This document shows positions 14,451 through 24,734 of a stretch of 64,000 nucleotides of DNA, piece after piece. Position 1 is the stretch's first letter. Each line of letters starts with the position of its first letter. Made by a program: the position numbers and the translations under genes. The stretch is from NCBI RefSeq assembly GCF_003958635.1, contig NZ_RSEK01000006.1, positions 1 through 64,000 on the forward strand. Direction: 5' to 3'. The notes under the pieces were generated by a model. That model was not told where the DNA came from. It did no database searches and saw nothing but the letters and a program-made list of their open reading frames with translations. The stretch comes from Altericroceibacterium xinjiangense (lineage in GTDB: Bacteria; Pseudomonadota; Alphaproteobacteria; Sphingomonadales; Sphingomonadaceae).

Positions 14451-16088
14451 TCAGACGAGCCGGGACTGGTCCACGGCCGCCGCAATAAACCCCGCAAACA
14501 GCGGATGCGGATCGAAGGGCTTGCTCTTCAGCTCCGGATGGAACTGCACCCCGATGAACCACGGATGGTCCGGGCGCTCGACAATTTCGGGCAACAGGCC
14601 ATCGGGCGACATGCCGGAAAAGACGAGTCCGCCCTTCTCCAGCGCGTCACGGTAGGCGACGTTAACCTCATACCGGTGGCGATGGCGTTCCATGATCCGC
14701 TCCGCCCCGCCGTACATCGTGGAAACGTGGCTGTTGCCAGCAAGCCTGGCTTCGTAGGCGCCCAGCCGCATGGTGCCGCCAAGGTCGGAATCCGCCCCGC
14801 GCTGCTGCAGCCCTTCCTTGCTCATCCATTCGGTGATGATGCCCACGATCGGCTGATCGGTCGGACCAAACTCACTGGATGAAGCTGCGGAAATGCCTGA
14901 GGTGTGCCGGGCTGCTTCGACGCAGGCCATCTGCATCCCAAGGCAGATGCCGAAGAACGGCACCTTGTGTTCCCGGGCAAAGCGCACGCTGGCGATCTTG
15001 CCTTCCGATCCGCGCGAACCGAACCCGCCGGGCACAAGGATCGCGTGCATCGGCTCAAGCTGGGCCGCGATGTCCGCGTCGTCCTGCTCGAAGATTTCGG
15101 AATCGATCCAGCGGATGTTGACCTTCACCCGGTTGGCCATCGCACCGTGGACCAGCGCCTCGTTCAGCGACTTGTAGGCATCCGGCAAGCCGACGTACTT
15201 GCCGACCACGGCCACCGTCACTTCCCCTTCCGGGTTGTTGTGACGATCGACAATGTCGGCCCAGCGGCCAAGATTGGGCGCCGGGTCCTTTTCCAGACGG
15301 AAGTGACGCAGGACTTCGGCATCGAGCCCTTCGGCATGGTACTGCAGCGGCACCGCGTAGATGCTGCTGGCGTCAAGCGCCTGGATCACCGCTTCCTTGC
15401 GGACATTGCAGAACAGGGCGATCTTGGCCCGCTCGCTTTCCGGTAGCGGATGTTCGCAGCGGCAAAGCAGCAAGTCGGGCTGAACGCCGAGACTGGTCAG
15501 TTCGCGCACCGAATGCTGCGTCGGCTTGGTTTTCAGTTCGCCCGCCGCCGAAATATACGGCACCAGCGTCACATGGACGACGGCGGTCCGGTCCGGTCCG
15601 AGCTCGTTGCGCATCTGGCGGATCGCCTCGATGAATGGCAGGCTCTCGATATCGCCGACCGTGCCGCCGATCTCGCACAGGATGAAATCGTGATCATCCG
15701 GGTCCGCCAGCGCGAACTCCTTGATCATGTCGGTAACGTGCGGGATCACCTGCACGGTCGCGCCGAGATAATCCCCGCGACGTTCCTTGGCGATGATCTG
15801 CTGGTAAATCCGGCCCGAGGTGATGTTGTCGCTCTGCCGGGCGGAAACCCCGGTGAACCGCTCATAGTGACCAAGATCGAGGTCGGTCTCCGCCCCGTCG
15901 TCGGTGACGTAGACTTCGCCGTGCTGATAGGGACTCATCGTCCCCGGATCGACGTTGAGGTAAGGGTCGAACTTCCGAATGCGGACCTTGTAGCCACGCG
16001 CCTGGAGGAGGGCAGCAAGACTTGCCGCCATCAGTCCTTTGCCAAGCGAAGAGACCACGCCGCCGGTGATGAATATATACCGCGCCAT
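14451..16088 (-). CDS. pyrG: CTP synthase
   Basis: This 545-residue enzyme makes CTP from UTP, ATP and glutamine. The N-terminal synthetase domain starts [19 protein letters not shown] with the P-loop-like [10 protein letters not shown] and contains [15 protein letters not shown]. The C-terminal glutamine amidotransferase domain has the catalytic Cys in FFGICLGMQ (about residue 380) and the His-Glu pair in [10 protein letters not shown]. The length is normal. It is followed at a distance by secG and tpiA reading the same way. Confidence 0.97.
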   Translation of the reverse strand: MARYIFITGGVVSSLGKGLMAASLAALLQARGYKVRIRKFDPYLNVDPGTMSPYQHGEVYVTDDGAETDLDLGHYERFTGVSARQSDNITSGRIYQQIIAKERRGDYLGATVQVIPHVTDMIKEFALADPDDHDFILCEIGGTVGDIESLPFIEAIRQMRNELGPDRTAVVHVTLVPYISAAGELKTKPTQHSVRELTSLGVQPDLLLCRCEHPLPESERAKIALFCNVRKEAVIQALDASSIYAVPLQYHAEGLDAEVLRHFRLEKDPAPNLGRWADIVDRHNNPEGEVTVAVVGKYVGLPDAYKSLNEALVHGAMANRVKVNIRWIDSEIFEQDDADIAAQLEPMHAILVPGGFGSRGSEGKIASVRFAREHKVPFFGICLGMQMACVEAARHTSGISAASSSEFGPTDQPIVGIITEWMSKEGLQQRGADSDLGGTMRLGAYEARLAGNSHVSTMYGGAERIMERHRHRYEVNVAYRDALEKGGLVFSGMSPDGLLPEIVERPDHPWFIGVQFHPELKSKPFDPHPLFAGFIAAAVDQSRLV

Positions 16089-16192
16089 GGGATTTGGGCC
16101 TTACGCGCAAGCCTGCCGTGAACGCAAGCCGCTTGAGGACGAACCGCGCAATTGATCAGGCGGTGCGCCGGATAACCTGGATCAAGGCTGGA

Positions 16193-16573
16193 CTACTGCG
16201 CCACCCCGGCGAGCGGATCGTCGTTCTGCACCGGCGCAGCCGGCACTCCGTCTGCTCCAACCGCCGGAACCTGGCCGGGAACGGTCTGGACAGGGATCGC
16301 GGTACGATCCAGCGTGTCGTCGATCGCGCGACTGGAGGTCGCATCCACGGCCACGGCCGCCAGGATGATCGACAGGGACACGAACGCAATCGCCAGGATC
16401 TTGGTGGTGCGGGTCAGGAAATCGGCCGCCCCGCGCGCCGACATCAGTCCGCCCGGGCTCCCGCCTCCGCCGACGCCAAGCCCGCCACCTTCCGAACGCT
16501 GCATCAGGATCACGCCCACAAGCGCGGCTGCGACGATCGCTTGGACCACTGTTAGGAACACGAAAAGCGACAT
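16193..16573 (-). CDS. secG: Protein translocase subunit SecG
   Basis: This is a 126-residue inner-membrane subunit of the Sec translocon. It has two membrane helices (about residues 3-22 and 58-78) with the conserved loop GVILMQRSEGGGLGVGGGGS between them. The C-terminal tail after about residue 85 is longer than in E. coli SecG and rich in Pro, Val and Ala, as often seen in alphaproteobacteria. The usual context with tpiA and pyrG supports the call. Confidence 0.92.
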   Translation of the reverse strand: MSLFVFLTVVQAIVAAALVGVILMQRSEGGGLGVGGGGSPGGLMSARGAADFLTRTTKILAIAFVSLSIILAAVAVDATSSRAIDDTLDRTAIPVQTVPGQVPAVGADGVPAAPVQNDDPLAGVAQ

Positions 16574-16644
16574 GATTCAGGAACTCTTGCGGAAAAACGG
16601 TCAGCTTGAAGGCGAGATAGCGATGCCAGTACCGCGGGACAAGC

Positions 16645-17403
16645 TCAGCTCTCCGCAATCTCCGCCGCGGCCACGATGATGCCGACGAAGCTTTCCGCAC
16701 TCAGGCTGGCACCGCCGACCAGGGCGCCGCCGACGTTGTCCGCCCGCAGCAGCTCAGCCGCGTTGTCCGGCTTCACCGATCCGCCGTACAGAATGCGGAT
16801 TTCCGCGCCGTCTTCGCCGTAGACTTCGCCAAGCTTGGCCCTGATCGCGTTGTGCATCGCCGAAACGTCATCGACCGTCGGCGTGCGGCCGGTGCCGATT
16901 GCCCAGACCGGCTCATAGGCCACGGTCACCTTTTCCGGCGCGTTGGCGCCGTGCGGCAGGGAGCCTTCCAGCTGCCGGGCGACGACAGCTTCGGCCTGTC
17001 CGGCGTCACGTTCGGTTTCGGTCTCACCGACGCAGACGATCGTGAACAGCCCGGCGGCCAACGCGGCTTCGGCCTTTGCCTTGACGTCAGCGTCGCTTTC
17101 GTTGTGGTCTGCGCGCCGTTCGCTGTGCCCGACGATCACGAAGCCGGCCCCGGCATCCTTCAGCATCGAGGCGGAAACGTCACCCGTGTGGGCGCCGCCT
17201 TCGGCCGCATGGCAATCCTGCGCGCCCACGCCGATCAATCCTGCTTCCTTGCAGATGGGCTGTATGAGGGTGAACGGCGGCGCGAGAGCCACTTCCACCT
17301 TCACCAGCCGCTCCGCAGCGCGATTGATGGCGCGCGCCTCGGTCAGCATGGCGCGCGTTCCGTTCATCTTCCAGTTGCCGACGATATAGGGACGCTTCAC
17401 CAT
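16645..17403 (-). CDS. tpiA: Triosephosphate isomerase
   Basis: This 252-residue TIM-barrel enzyme interconverts dihydroxyacetone phosphate and glyceraldehyde 3-phosphate. It shows Asn-x-Lys at the start (VGNWKMNGT), the catalytic His in VIVGHSERR (about 98), and the catalytic Glu in VAYEPVWAIGTGRTP (about 169). Phosphate-binding GG residues follow in ILYGGSVKP and VGGALVGGAS. The length is normal. A 14-bp palindrome lies 25-38 bp upstream of the start and could be an operator. Confidence 0.97.
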   Translation of the reverse strand: MVKRPYIVGNWKMNGTRAMLTEARAINRAAERLVKVEVALAPPFTLIQPICKEAGLIGVGAQDCHAAEGGAHTGDVSASMLKDAGAGFVIVGHSERRADHNESDADVKAKAEAALAAGLFTIVCVGETETERDAGQAEAVVARQLEGSLPHGANAPEKVTVAYEPVWAIGTGRTPTVDDVSAMHNAIRAKLGEVYGEDGAEIRILYGGSVKPDNAAELLRADNVGGALVGGASLSAESFVGIIVAAAEIAES

Positions 17404-17427
17404 TGATTTCCGATTAGTCCTGCTTTG

Positions 17428-17441
17428 CCGACAATTGTCGG
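17428..17441. promoter_or_regulatory. 14-bp palindrome upstream of tpiA
   Basis: CCGACAATTGTCGG is a perfect palindrome in the 205-bp gap between the divergent tpiA and ppiD-like genes, 25 bp before the tpiA start. It could be an operator for a dimeric repressor or, being self-complementary, a short hairpin. No T-run follows it in either direction. Confidence 0.4.
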
Positions 17442-17608
17442 TCTTAAAGGTCGCCGCCCGCTAATCGGCTGGAGAACTCTTGTCAAAGGCGCTTTTTATG
17501 AAACGCGCAAGGACACGCTCAACTGTTGCGGCCAAGGCGCATGGGAGATAAGGCCCCGCGCGAAAAGGGGCGCATCCTCCGTGCCCCCGCCTTAGTCGAA
17601 GCGATCTC

Positions 17609-19546
17609 ATGCTGCAGCTGTTCCGAAGTTTCTTCAACTCCAAGCTGGGCGTGGTCTTCACGCTCGGATTTCTCGTCCTGATCGCCCTCGCTTTCGCCAG
17701 CGCGGACGTAGCGGGCGGCAGCATGTTCGGCGGTGTCGCCGGCGGAGACCGCGTGGCGGTGGTAGGCGACGAGACGATCACGACCGGCGATTTGTCGATG
17801 AACGTGCGCAGCCGCTTCGACTCGCTGCGTGAGCAGAACCCCACCCTGACGATGGAAGCCTTTATTGCCCAGGGCGGGGTCGAGGACGTGCTCAACCAGA
17901 TGGTGCAGCGCGCCGCGATCGCCCAGTTCGGCAAGGAGTACGGGCTGCGCGCCGGAGATCGGCTGGTCGACAGCGAGATCGTCAAGATCCCCGCTTTTCG
18001 AGGACCGGACGGAACGTTCGACGAAAACCTGTTCCGCAGCGCGCTGCGCCAGCGCGGGCTGACCGAGGCCGTAGTCCGCAGCGATATTTCTTCGGGACTG
18101 GTCGCACAGCAGCTGATCACGCCGGTGGTCGAAGGGGCAAAATATCCCGATGCCGCCGCGCGCCGTTATGCCGCTTTGTTGAAGGAGCGGCGCCAGGGAG
18201 CGATCGCCGCCCTGCCCAGCGCGGCCTTCGCCCCTCAAGGCGCACCGACGGACCAGCAGCTTCAGGCCTATTACGCCGTCAGCCGGGACAACTATATCCG
18301 CCCCGAAAGGCGCGTGATCCGGTACGCCACTTTCGGTATCGATTCGCTGGGCGGCCGAGCCGCACCGAGCGAGGCGCAAATCGCCGAGCGCTTCCAGCGC
18401 GACCAGGCACAGTACGGCGCAAGGGAGGCCCGCAGCTTCACCCAGCTGGTCGTGCCGAGCCAGGACGTCGCGCAGCAGATCGTGACGCAGGTCCGGTCCG
18501 GCACCTCGCTTCCCGCCGCCGCCAGTGCACGCGGGCTGGCCACGGCCGAAATCGGGCCGGTCACGCAGAACGAGCTTGCCAACCAGAGCTCCGCCGCCGC
18601 GGCCCAAGCCGCCTTTGCTGCCGATCAGGGCGCAATCGTGCAGCCGCTGCGCGGTGGGCTCGGCTGGTATGTGCTGAAGGTCAACGCAATCGACCGCACG
18701 CCTGCTCGCACGCTCGATCAGGTGCGGGGGGAGATCACGCAGGCTCTGACGGAGGAACAGCGCCGCGCTGCGCTGGCAGATCTCGGCGCAAGGATTGAGG
18801 AAGAAATCGACGAAGGACGCACCTTGTCCGAAGTTGCGCAGGAACTGGGCGCCGAAGTCCAGACCACTCGGCCGCTGACCGCCGAAGGGCGCGTGTATGG
18901 CGATCCCGAAGCAACCGCACCGGAAGTGCTGCAGCCGGCCGTCGCCACCGCGTTCCAGATGGAGGAAGGCCAGCCGCAAGTGGCCGAAGTCGTCCCCGGC
19001 CAGACCTACCTTGTCTACGACGTAGCCCAGGTGACGCCTTCGGCCGCGGCGCCGCTCGGCGAAATTCGTGACGACGTGGTGCAGGCCTGGCGGCGCGATC
19101 AGGGGTTTGAGGCAGCCGGGCAAGCTGCGCGGCGGGTCATGGAGCGAGTGGCCAAGGGCGCGTCTCTCGCCGAAGCCATCCGTGCCGAGAAGGTGTCCCT
19201 TCCCGCCCCCGACTCCATCAGCATGAGCCGTGAGGAGCTGGCGCAGGCCGGACAGGTTCCACCCGCCCTCGCCTTGTTCTTCAGCATGGCCGAAGGCACG
19301 GTGAAGCGTCTTGCCGCACCGGGCCGGAATGGCTGGCTCGTGGCCGAGCTTGAGGATATCGAAGTCGGCGCCCTGTCCGCCGACGATCCGCTGATCGCGT
19401 CCACTCGGCAGCAGCTCGGCAGCGCGGCAGCCGACGAATACTCGCAGCAGTTCGTTACGGCCGCCCAGCGCCACGTCGGCATCGAGCGGAACGAGGACGC
19501 GATCGCCGCCGTGAAGGCCGAGCTTGCCGGCAGCATCGGGGGCTAA
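17609..19546 (+). CDS. Peptidylprolyl isomerase, PpiD/SurA-like periplasmic chaperone
   Basis: This 645-residue protein is anchored in the inner membrane by one N-terminal helix (about 13-32, LGVVFTLGFLVLIALAFASA); the rest is periplasmic. It has a SurA-type N-terminal chaperone part (about 48-200) and a parvulin-like region (about 240-370, with RSFTQLVVPSQDVAQQIVTQ and GGLGWYVLKV). A second PPIC-like repeat may follow. The length is typical of PpiD. It probably helps outer-membrane proteins fold. It is the first gene of the operon that continues into trpE. Confidence 0.88.
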   Translation: MLQLFRSFFNSKLGVVFTLGFLVLIALAFASADVAGGSMFGGVAGGDRVAVVGDETITTGDLSMNVRSRFDSLREQNPTLTMEAFIAQGGVEDVLNQMVQRAAIAQFGKEYGLRAGDRLVDSEIVKIPAFRGPDGTFDENLFRSALRQRGLTEAVVRSDISSGLVAQQLITPVVEGAKYPDAAARRYAALLKERRQGAIAALPSAAFAPQGAPTDQQLQAYYAVSRDNYIRPERRVIRYATFGIDSLGGRAAPSEAQIAERFQRDQAQYGAREARSFTQLVVPSQDVAQQIVTQVRSGTSLPAAASARGLATAEIGPVTQNELANQSSAAAAQAAFAADQGAIVQPLRGGLGWYVLKVNAIDRTPARTLDQVRGEITQALTEEQRRAALADLGARIEEEIDEGRTLSEVAQELGAEVQTTRPLTAEGRVYGDPEATAPEVLQPAVATAFQMEEGQPQVAEVVPGQTYLVYDVAQVTPSAAAPLGEIRDDVVQAWRRDQGFEAAGQAARRVMERVAKGASLAEAIRAEKVSLPAPDSISMSREELAQAGQVPPALALFFSMAEGTVKRLAAPGRNGWLVAELEDIEVGALSADDPLIASTRQQLGSAAADEYSQQFVTAAQRHVGIERNEDAIAAVKAELAGSIGG

Positions 19547-19571
19547 GCTGAACCAGGCTCCCTCAGCTCCG

Positions 19572-21086
19572 ATGCCGTTCGACGCGCTCGAAAATGCAGG
19601 CGAAGCCCGCGCCCTGCTGGCCGCGGGTCAGCCGGCCCTCGTCTGGCGCAAGCTCGTCGCCGATACCGAAACTCCGGTCGGCGCCGCGCTGAAGCTGATC
19701 GAGTCGGGACGCGGCGATTTCCTGCTCGAATCGGTCGAAGGTGGAGAAATCCGCGGCCGCTACAGCTTGTTGGGGATCGATCCCGATCTCGTGTTTCGCG
19801 GCACCGGTGGAGACTGCGCAGTCAACCGTGACTGGCAGCATGACCGGGAGGCATTTCGGCCGCTGGCAAGCGACAGCCTTTCCGAATTGCGGGCGCTCGT
19901 CGGTGAATGCCGGATCGACGTGCCAAAAGCCCTGCCCCCGGCGCTCGCGTGCCTTGTCGGCTATTTCGGGTACGAGACGATCGGGCTGGTCGAAAAGCTG
20001 CCTCGCGCGCCGCAAAGTGCGCTCGACCTGCCGGACATGCTGTTCGTCCGCCCGACGCTGATCCTCGTATTCGATGGCCTGACCGACGAATTGTTCTGCA
20101 TCGCCCCGGTCTGGCCTGACGGAACCGATCCTGCCCGCGCCATCGAGCGCGCCGGGGAACGGATCGACCAGGCCCTGCGCACGCTGGGCGGCCCGGTGCC
20201 GCAGGCCCCGCGCGTCTCCTCGATGCCAGACATGGCCCTGACCCCGGCAATGGACAGCGCGGACTACAGCGCGATGGTGCTGAAGGCGAAGGAGTACATC
20301 GAGGCAGGCGACATCTTCCAGGTCGTGCTGGCGCAGCGCTTCACGTGTCCGTTTCCGCTGCCGCCGTTGGCGCTTTACCGCGCATTGCGCCGCGTGAATC
20401 CTTCTCCGTTCCTCTATTTCCTCGACCTGCCGGGATTTGCGGTGGTCGGCTCCAGTCCCGAAATCCTCGTCCGCGTCCGCGATGGCGACGTCACGATCCG
20501 CCCGATTGCCGGAACCCGCCCGCGCGGGAAGACGGAAGAGGAAGACCGCGAGGCGGAGATCAGTCTGCTCGCCGATCCGAAGGAACGGGCCGAGCATCTG
20601 ATGCTGCTCGATCTCGGGCGCAACGATGTGGGCCGGGTAGCGAGCTCGGACAGCGTCAAGGTAACCGCCAGTTTCACGATTGAGCGCTACAGCCACGTGA
20701 TGCACATCGTCAGCAACGTCGTCGGCCGCCTCGCTCCGGACAAGGATGCGCTCGATGCGCTGTTCGCAGGCTTTCCGGCAGGTACGGTGTCCGGCGCGCC
20801 CAAGATCCGCGCCTGCCAGATCATTGCCGAACTGGAGCCGGAAACGCGCGGTCCGTATGCGGGCGGCGTCGGCTATTTTGCGCCGGACGGCTCGGTCGAC
20901 AGCTGCATTGTGCTGCGGACCGCCGTTCTCAAGGATGGCGTCATGCACGTACAAGCGGGCGCGGGAATCGTCGCCGACAGCAACCCGGAGTATGAGCAGC
21001 AGGAATGCCAGCACAAGGCCGGCGCCCTAATCGCCGCTGCCCGTGAAGCTGCCCGGATCGCCGCCGAGCCGGATTTCGGACAGTGA
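19572..21086 (+). CDS. trpE: Anthranilate synthase component I
   Basis: This 504-residue enzyme combines chorismate with ammonia from TrpG to make anthranilate. It has the N-terminal domain with the feedback-site motif LLESVEGGEIRGRYSLLG (about residues 50-67) and the chorismate-binding domain with IRPIAGTRPRGKTEEED, DLGRNDVGRVA, GTVSGAPKIRACQII and YAGGVGYF. The ATG at 19572 is chosen over a TTG at 19524 that lies inside the previous gene. It follows the ppiD-like gene by 25 bp. No Trp-codon leader peptide is visible. Confidence 0.96.
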   Translation: MPFDALENAGEARALLAAGQPALVWRKLVADTETPVGAALKLIESGRGDFLLESVEGGEIRGRYSLLGIDPDLVFRGTGGDCAVNRDWQHDREAFRPLASDSLSELRALVGECRIDVPKALPPALACLVGYFGYETIGLVEKLPRAPQSALDLPDMLFVRPTLILVFDGLTDELFCIAPVWPDGTDPARAIERAGERIDQALRTLGGPVPQAPRVSSMPDMALTPAMDSADYSAMVLKAKEYIEAGDIFQVVLAQRFTCPFPLPPLALYRALRRVNPSPFLYFLDLPGFAVVGSSPEILVRVRDGDVTIRPIAGTRPRGKTEEEDREAEISLLADPKERAEHLMLLDLGRNDVGRVASSDSVKVTASFTIERYSHVMHIVSNVVGRLAPDKDALDALFAGFPAGTVSGAPKIRACQIIAELEPETRGPYAGGVGYFAPDGSVDSCIVLRTAVLKDGVMHVQAGAGIVADSNPEYEQQECQHKAGALIAAAREAARIAAEPDFGQ

Positions 21087-21880
21087 AGCGCGCAGCCTTC
21101 GGGCTGCTCGCCTTGCTTGCGCTTCCAGCATGCTCGGCGGAGACCGGCACCAGTTCCGCCGATGCTGAGACGATCTCCTCCTCCGCCTGCGAGCCTGCGG
21201 TATTCGAACAGACTCCGCTGACGCACTGCGTCGCTGACCCGGCGCGGCATCGGATCACCACCGTTCTCGCTCCCGAGGAAGGTCCGCCCTGGCGCAGTCT
21301 CGCCCGCTATGCCGAAAGCCGCGACAGCGCGCCGGTGGCGTTCGCGATGAACGCGGGCATGTTCGACGAGCAAGGCCAGCCGATCGGCTACTATGTCGAA
21401 CGGGGAGAGCGCCTGCACACGCTCAACCGGAATGAAGGCGCAGGGAATTTCCACTTGCTGCCAAACGGGGTGTTCTACGGGTCCGGCAGCGAATGGCACG
21501 TCGGCACGGCGGACGATTTCGCGGATAATGTCACCACGCGCCCGGAGTTCGCCACGCAGTCCGGCCCAATGCTGGTGATCGACGGAAATTTGCATCCGGC
21601 TATCGCCCATGATGGCGAATCGCTGAAGATCCGCAACGCTGTGGGCGTCGATGCGGAAGGACGGGCGCATTTCGTGATTTCGGAAGCCCCGCTCTCCTTC
21701 GGGAAGCTCGCCCGCTATTATCGCGACGTGCTGAAAACCCCGAACGCGCTGTTCCTCGACGGCAGCGTCTCGCAATTGTGGGACGCTGGCCGGGGGCGGA
21801 TCGACGGAGGGCCCGACCTCGGCCCCTTGATCGTGGTGGAAAATCGCGCGACAGGCGGATCAGAAAAGGCGGCGCCATGA
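21083..21880 (+). CDS. Phosphodiester glycosidase family (DUF2233) lipoprotein
   Basis: This is a 265-residue exported protein. The first residues are a lipoprotein signal ([13 protein letters not shown], lipid-accepting Cys at about 17). The rest matches the NAGPA/DUF2233 phosphodiester glycosidase family: [20 protein letters not shown] (about 90-109), [30 protein letters not shown] and [12 protein letters not shown]. The family cleaves phosphodiester-linked sugars; the substrate here is unknown. It begins GTGA over the trpE stop and ends over the trpG start, so it is fully embedded in the trp operon. Confidence 0.85.
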   Translation: MKRAAFGLLALLALPACSAETGTSSADAETISSSACEPAVFEQTPLTHCVADPARHRITTVLAPEEGPPWRSLARYAESRDSAPVAFAMNAGMFDEQGQPIGYYVERGERLHTLNRNEGAGNFHLLPNGVFYGSGSEWHVGTADDFADNVTTRPEFATQSGPMLVIDGNLHPAIAHDGESLKIRNAVGVDAEGRAHFVISEAPLSFGKLARYYRDVLKTPNALFLDGSVSQLWDAGRGRIDGGPDLGPLIVVENRATGGSEKAAP

Positions 21881-22476
21881 TCCTTGTTATCGACAACTAC
21901 GACAGCTTTACCTTCAACCTCGTCCATTACCTGATGGAATTGGGCGCCAAAGTGGAGGTGGTGCGCAACGACGCGATCAGCGCGGCCGAAGCGCTTGCAA
22001 GCGGCGCAAAAGGCTTCCTGATTTCGCCCGGCCCTTGCACGCCGAACGAAGCGGGGGTGAGCCTGGAGCTTGTGGCGGCCTGCGCCGACGCCGCCCGGCC
22101 GCTGCTCGGCGTGTGCCTTGGCCATCAGGCGATCGGGCAGCACTTCGGCGGCAAAGTGGTGCGCGGCGGGCTGATGCACGGCAAGACCAGCCCCGTAACG
22201 CATGACGGCAGCGGAGTGTTTGCCGGACTTCCCTCCCCGTTCCTCGCCACGCGCTATCATTCGCTGATCGTCGAGAACATTCCGGATTGCCTGGCGATCA
22301 ACGCGGAAAGCGAAACGCCCGGGCTGGATGGCACATGCGCGATGGGCTTCCACCACCACGACCTGCCGATCCACGGCGTGCAGTTCCACCCGGAAAGCAT
22401 CGCGACCGAGCACGGGCACGCCCTGCTGGCCAATTTCGTGGAGCTATGCGGCATCCAGGCGAAAGTCCCGGCGTGA
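21877..22476 (+). CDS. trpG: Anthranilate synthase component II (glutamine amidotransferase)
   Basis: This 199-residue class I glutamine amidotransferase feeds ammonia to TrpE and may also serve PabB. It begins [19 protein letters not shown] and has [12 protein letters not shown], the catalytic Cys in [13 protein letters not shown] (about residue 79) and the His-Glu pair in [14 protein letters not shown]. Length is normal. It overlaps both neighbours by 4 bp. Confidence 0.97.
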   Translation: MILVIDNYDSFTFNLVHYLMELGAKVEVVRNDAISAAEALASGAKGFLISPGPCTPNEAGVSLELVAACADAARPLLGVCLGHQAIGQHFGGKVVRGGLMHGKTSPVTHDGSGVFAGLPSPFLATRYHSLIVENIPDCLAINAESETPGLDGTCAMGFHHHDLPIHGVQFHPESIATEHGHALLANFVELCGIQAKVPA

Positions 22477-23465
22477 CTCGCCTTCCACCTGTCGACCCGC
22501 ACCTGACGGAAGAGGAAGCCGAAGCAGCCTTCGGCGCGATGCTCGACGGCCAGTGTGCGGACGAGGATATCTCCGCATTCCTGACCGGGCTGTCGGACAG
22601 GGGCGAGACCGCGGCCGAGATTGCAGGCGCCGCCCGCGCGATGCGCCTCCGCCTGATCCCGATCGAGGCGCCCGCAAACGCGATCGACGTCTGCGGCACC
22701 GGCGGTGATGGGCACCATACGCTCAACGTCTCGACGGCCGTCAGCCTGGTGGTCGCCGCGTGCGGGGTTCCAGTCGCCAAGCACGGCAACCGTGCGGCTT
22801 CGTCAAAGGCGGGGGCAGCCGATACGCTCGAGGCGCTCGGGCTCGACATGGAAGCGGCCGGGCGCACGGCGGAGCGGACGCTGCGCGAGATCGGCATCTG
22901 TTTCCTGTTCGCGCAGAACCACCATCCGGCGATGGCGCGCATCCAGCCGATCCGTAAGTCTATCGGCCGCCGGACGATTTTCAACCTGATGGGCCCGCTC
23001 GCCAATCCCGCCGGGGTGGAAAGCCAGCTGATCGGGATCGCCCGGCCTGCCTACGTGCCGATCTACGCCGACGCGCTGGCCCGGCTCGGCACCGGACACG
23101 CGCTGATCGTGTCGGGAGACGAAGGTCTGGATGAGCTCAGCCTTGCCGGAGGCAATGAGCTTGCCGAGGTACGCCAGCACGATTTCGAGATGAAGCGGAT
23201 CGACGCCGCAGCCGCGGGCCTCCTCCATGCACCGGTTGAGGCGATCCGCGGCGGTGACGCGAAGTACAACGCGCAGGCCCTGAAGGACCTGCTGATGGGC
23301 GCGCCCGGACCTTATCGCGACGCGGTGCTGTTCAACGCCGCGGGCGCGCTGCTCGTTGCCGGCGAAGTGGAAAACTGGATCGACGGAGTTGAGGAAGCCG
23401 CAGAAGCGATCGACAGGGGTTTGGCAAAAGCCCTGCTCGACTGCTGGATCGCGGCCGCTAGATAA
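22473..23465 (+). CDS. trpD: Anthranilate phosphoribosyltransferase
   Basis: This 330-residue enzyme attaches phosphoribose to anthranilate. It has [20 protein letters not shown] (PRPP-binding, about 73-92), [12 protein letters not shown], the [14 protein letters not shown] block and [15 protein letters not shown]. The start is GTG at 22473, overlapping the trpG stop (GTGA). It lies between trpG and trpC, as usual. Confidence 0.96.
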   Translation: MTRLPPVDPHLTEEEAEAAFGAMLDGQCADEDISAFLTGLSDRGETAAEIAGAARAMRLRLIPIEAPANAIDVCGTGGDGHHTLNVSTAVSLVVAACGVPVAKHGNRAASSKAGAADTLEALGLDMEAAGRTAERTLREIGICFLFAQNHHPAMARIQPIRKSIGRRTIFNLMGPLANPAGVESQLIGIARPAYVPIYADALARLGTGHALIVSGDEGLDELSLAGGNELAEVRQHDFEMKRIDAAAAGLLHAPVEAIRGGDAKYNAQALKDLLMGAPGPYRDAVLFNAAGALLVAGEVENWIDGVEEAAEAIDRGLAKALLDCWIAAAR

Positions 23466-23469
23466 GCCG

Positions 23470-24255
23470 ATGGACAAGCTTGCTGAAATTTGCGCCACCA
23501 AGCGGCAGGAAGTCACCGCCCGCAAGGCCGCTGCCACGCTGGACGATCTCGACGCCCGCGCCCGGACAGCCAGTCCGCCGCGCGGTTTCCGCCGCGCGCT
23601 TGAGGAAAAGGCTGCCGAGGGCTTCGGCCTTATCGCCGAAATCAAGAAAGCTTCCCCGTCCAAGGGCTTGATCCGGCCGGATTTCCGCCCTGCCGAACAT
23701 GCCTTGGCCTATCAGCAAGGCGGCGCGGCCTGCCTGTCGGTCCTGACCGATGCTCCATACTTTCAGGGGCACGAGGATTACCTGATGGATGCCCGCGCGT
23801 CGTGCGCCCTGCCGGTGCTGCGCAAGGATTTCATGGTCGATCCCTGGCAAGTCGCCGAAGCGCGCGCGATCGGAGCCGATGCGATCCTGATTATCGTTGC
23901 CGCACTGGATGACGACACGATGGCCGAGATCGAGGCCGCCGCGATCGAGCGCGGAATGGATGTGTTGGTCGAAGTCCACAACGAAGCCGAGATGGAGCGC
24001 GCCGCCCGGCTCCGGTCGCGCCTCATCGGAGTCAACAACCGCGACCTGAAACGCTTCGTAACCGATCTTGCGGTGACGGAGCGGCTTGCCCCGCTCGCGC
24101 CGGAAGGAACTCTGCTGGTGGCGGAAAGCGGGATCAACAGCCACGCGGACCTTGAACGGCTTGCCGCGTCCGGCGTCCGCTGCTTCCTTGTCGGGGAAAG
24201 CCTGATGCGGCAGGCGGACGTGCGCGCCGCGACCCAAACGCTGCTGAACGGATGA
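23470..24255 (+). CDS. trpC: Indole-3-glycerol phosphate synthase
   Basis: This 261-residue TIM-barrel enzyme closes the indole ring. Family motifs are [19 protein letters not shown] (about 56-74, with catalytic Glu and Lys), [51 protein letters not shown] and [12 protein letters not shown]. The ATG at 23470 is 4 bp after the trpD stop. Its end overlaps the moaC start (ATGA). trpF, trpB and trpA are not here; in this group they normally lie elsewhere. Confidence 0.97.
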   Translation: MDKLAEICATKRQEVTARKAAATLDDLDARARTASPPRGFRRALEEKAAEGFGLIAEIKKASPSKGLIRPDFRPAEHALAYQQGGAACLSVLTDAPYFQGHEDYLMDARASCALPVLRKDFMVDPWQVAEARAIGADAILIIVAALDDDTMAEIEAAAIERGMDVLVEVHNEAEMERAARLRSRLIGVNNRDLKRFVTDLAVTERLAPLAPEGTLLVAESGINSHADLERLAASGVRCFLVGESLMRQADVRAATQTLLNG

Positions 24256-24734
24256 GCGGCCTCACCCACCTCGACGATCAGGGGCACGCGCGAATGGTCG
24301 ATGTCGGTGCGAAGGCGCAGACCGCCCGCACCGCCACCGCTACCGGACGGATCCGGATGGCCGCGAATGCGCTCGCGGCGATCCGCACAGGCGATGTCCC
24401 GAAGGGGGATGTGCTTGCCGCTGCCCGCATCGCCGGGATCATGGCGGCGAAGAGGACCGGCGATCTGATCCCCCTGTGCCACCCGCTCGGGCTCGAATCC
24501 GTATCGGTCGACTTCGCTTTCGAAGATGATGGCGTGCGCGTCACGGCCCGCGCGTCGCTGACCGGCAAGACCGGGATCGAAATGGAAGCAATGACCGCTG
24601 CCTCGATCGCCTTGCTGACGATCTACGACATGGCCAAGGCGATCGACAAAGGCATGGTGATCGAACACGTTCGCCTCCTGGAAAAGACCGGCGGGAAATC
24701 CGGTACCTGGCGCGCCGCCGATGAGCCTGCCTGA
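24252..24734 (+). CDS. moaC: Cyclic pyranopterin monophosphate synthase
   Basis: This 160-residue enzyme makes the second step of molybdenum cofactor synthesis. It starts [20 protein letters not shown] and carries [19 protein letters not shown] (about 68-86, with the active-site His) and [20 protein letters not shown] (with the conserved Glu, Lys nearby). Length is normal. Its start overlaps the trpC stop by 4 bp and its end overlaps moeA by 14 bp. Confidence 0.96.
   Translation: MSGLTHLDDQGHARMVDVGAKAQTARTATATGRIRMAANALAAIRTGDVPKGDVLAAARIAGIMAAKRTGDLIPLCHPLGLESVSVDFAFEDDGVRVTARASLTGKTGIEMEAMTAASIALLTIYDMAKAIDKGMVIEHVRLLEKTGGKSGTWRAADEPA

Noticed and set aside
17519-19474. 651-codon open frame on the minus strand
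   Set aside because: It is antisense to the ppiD-like gene, has no family motifs, and arises from GC-rich codon bias.
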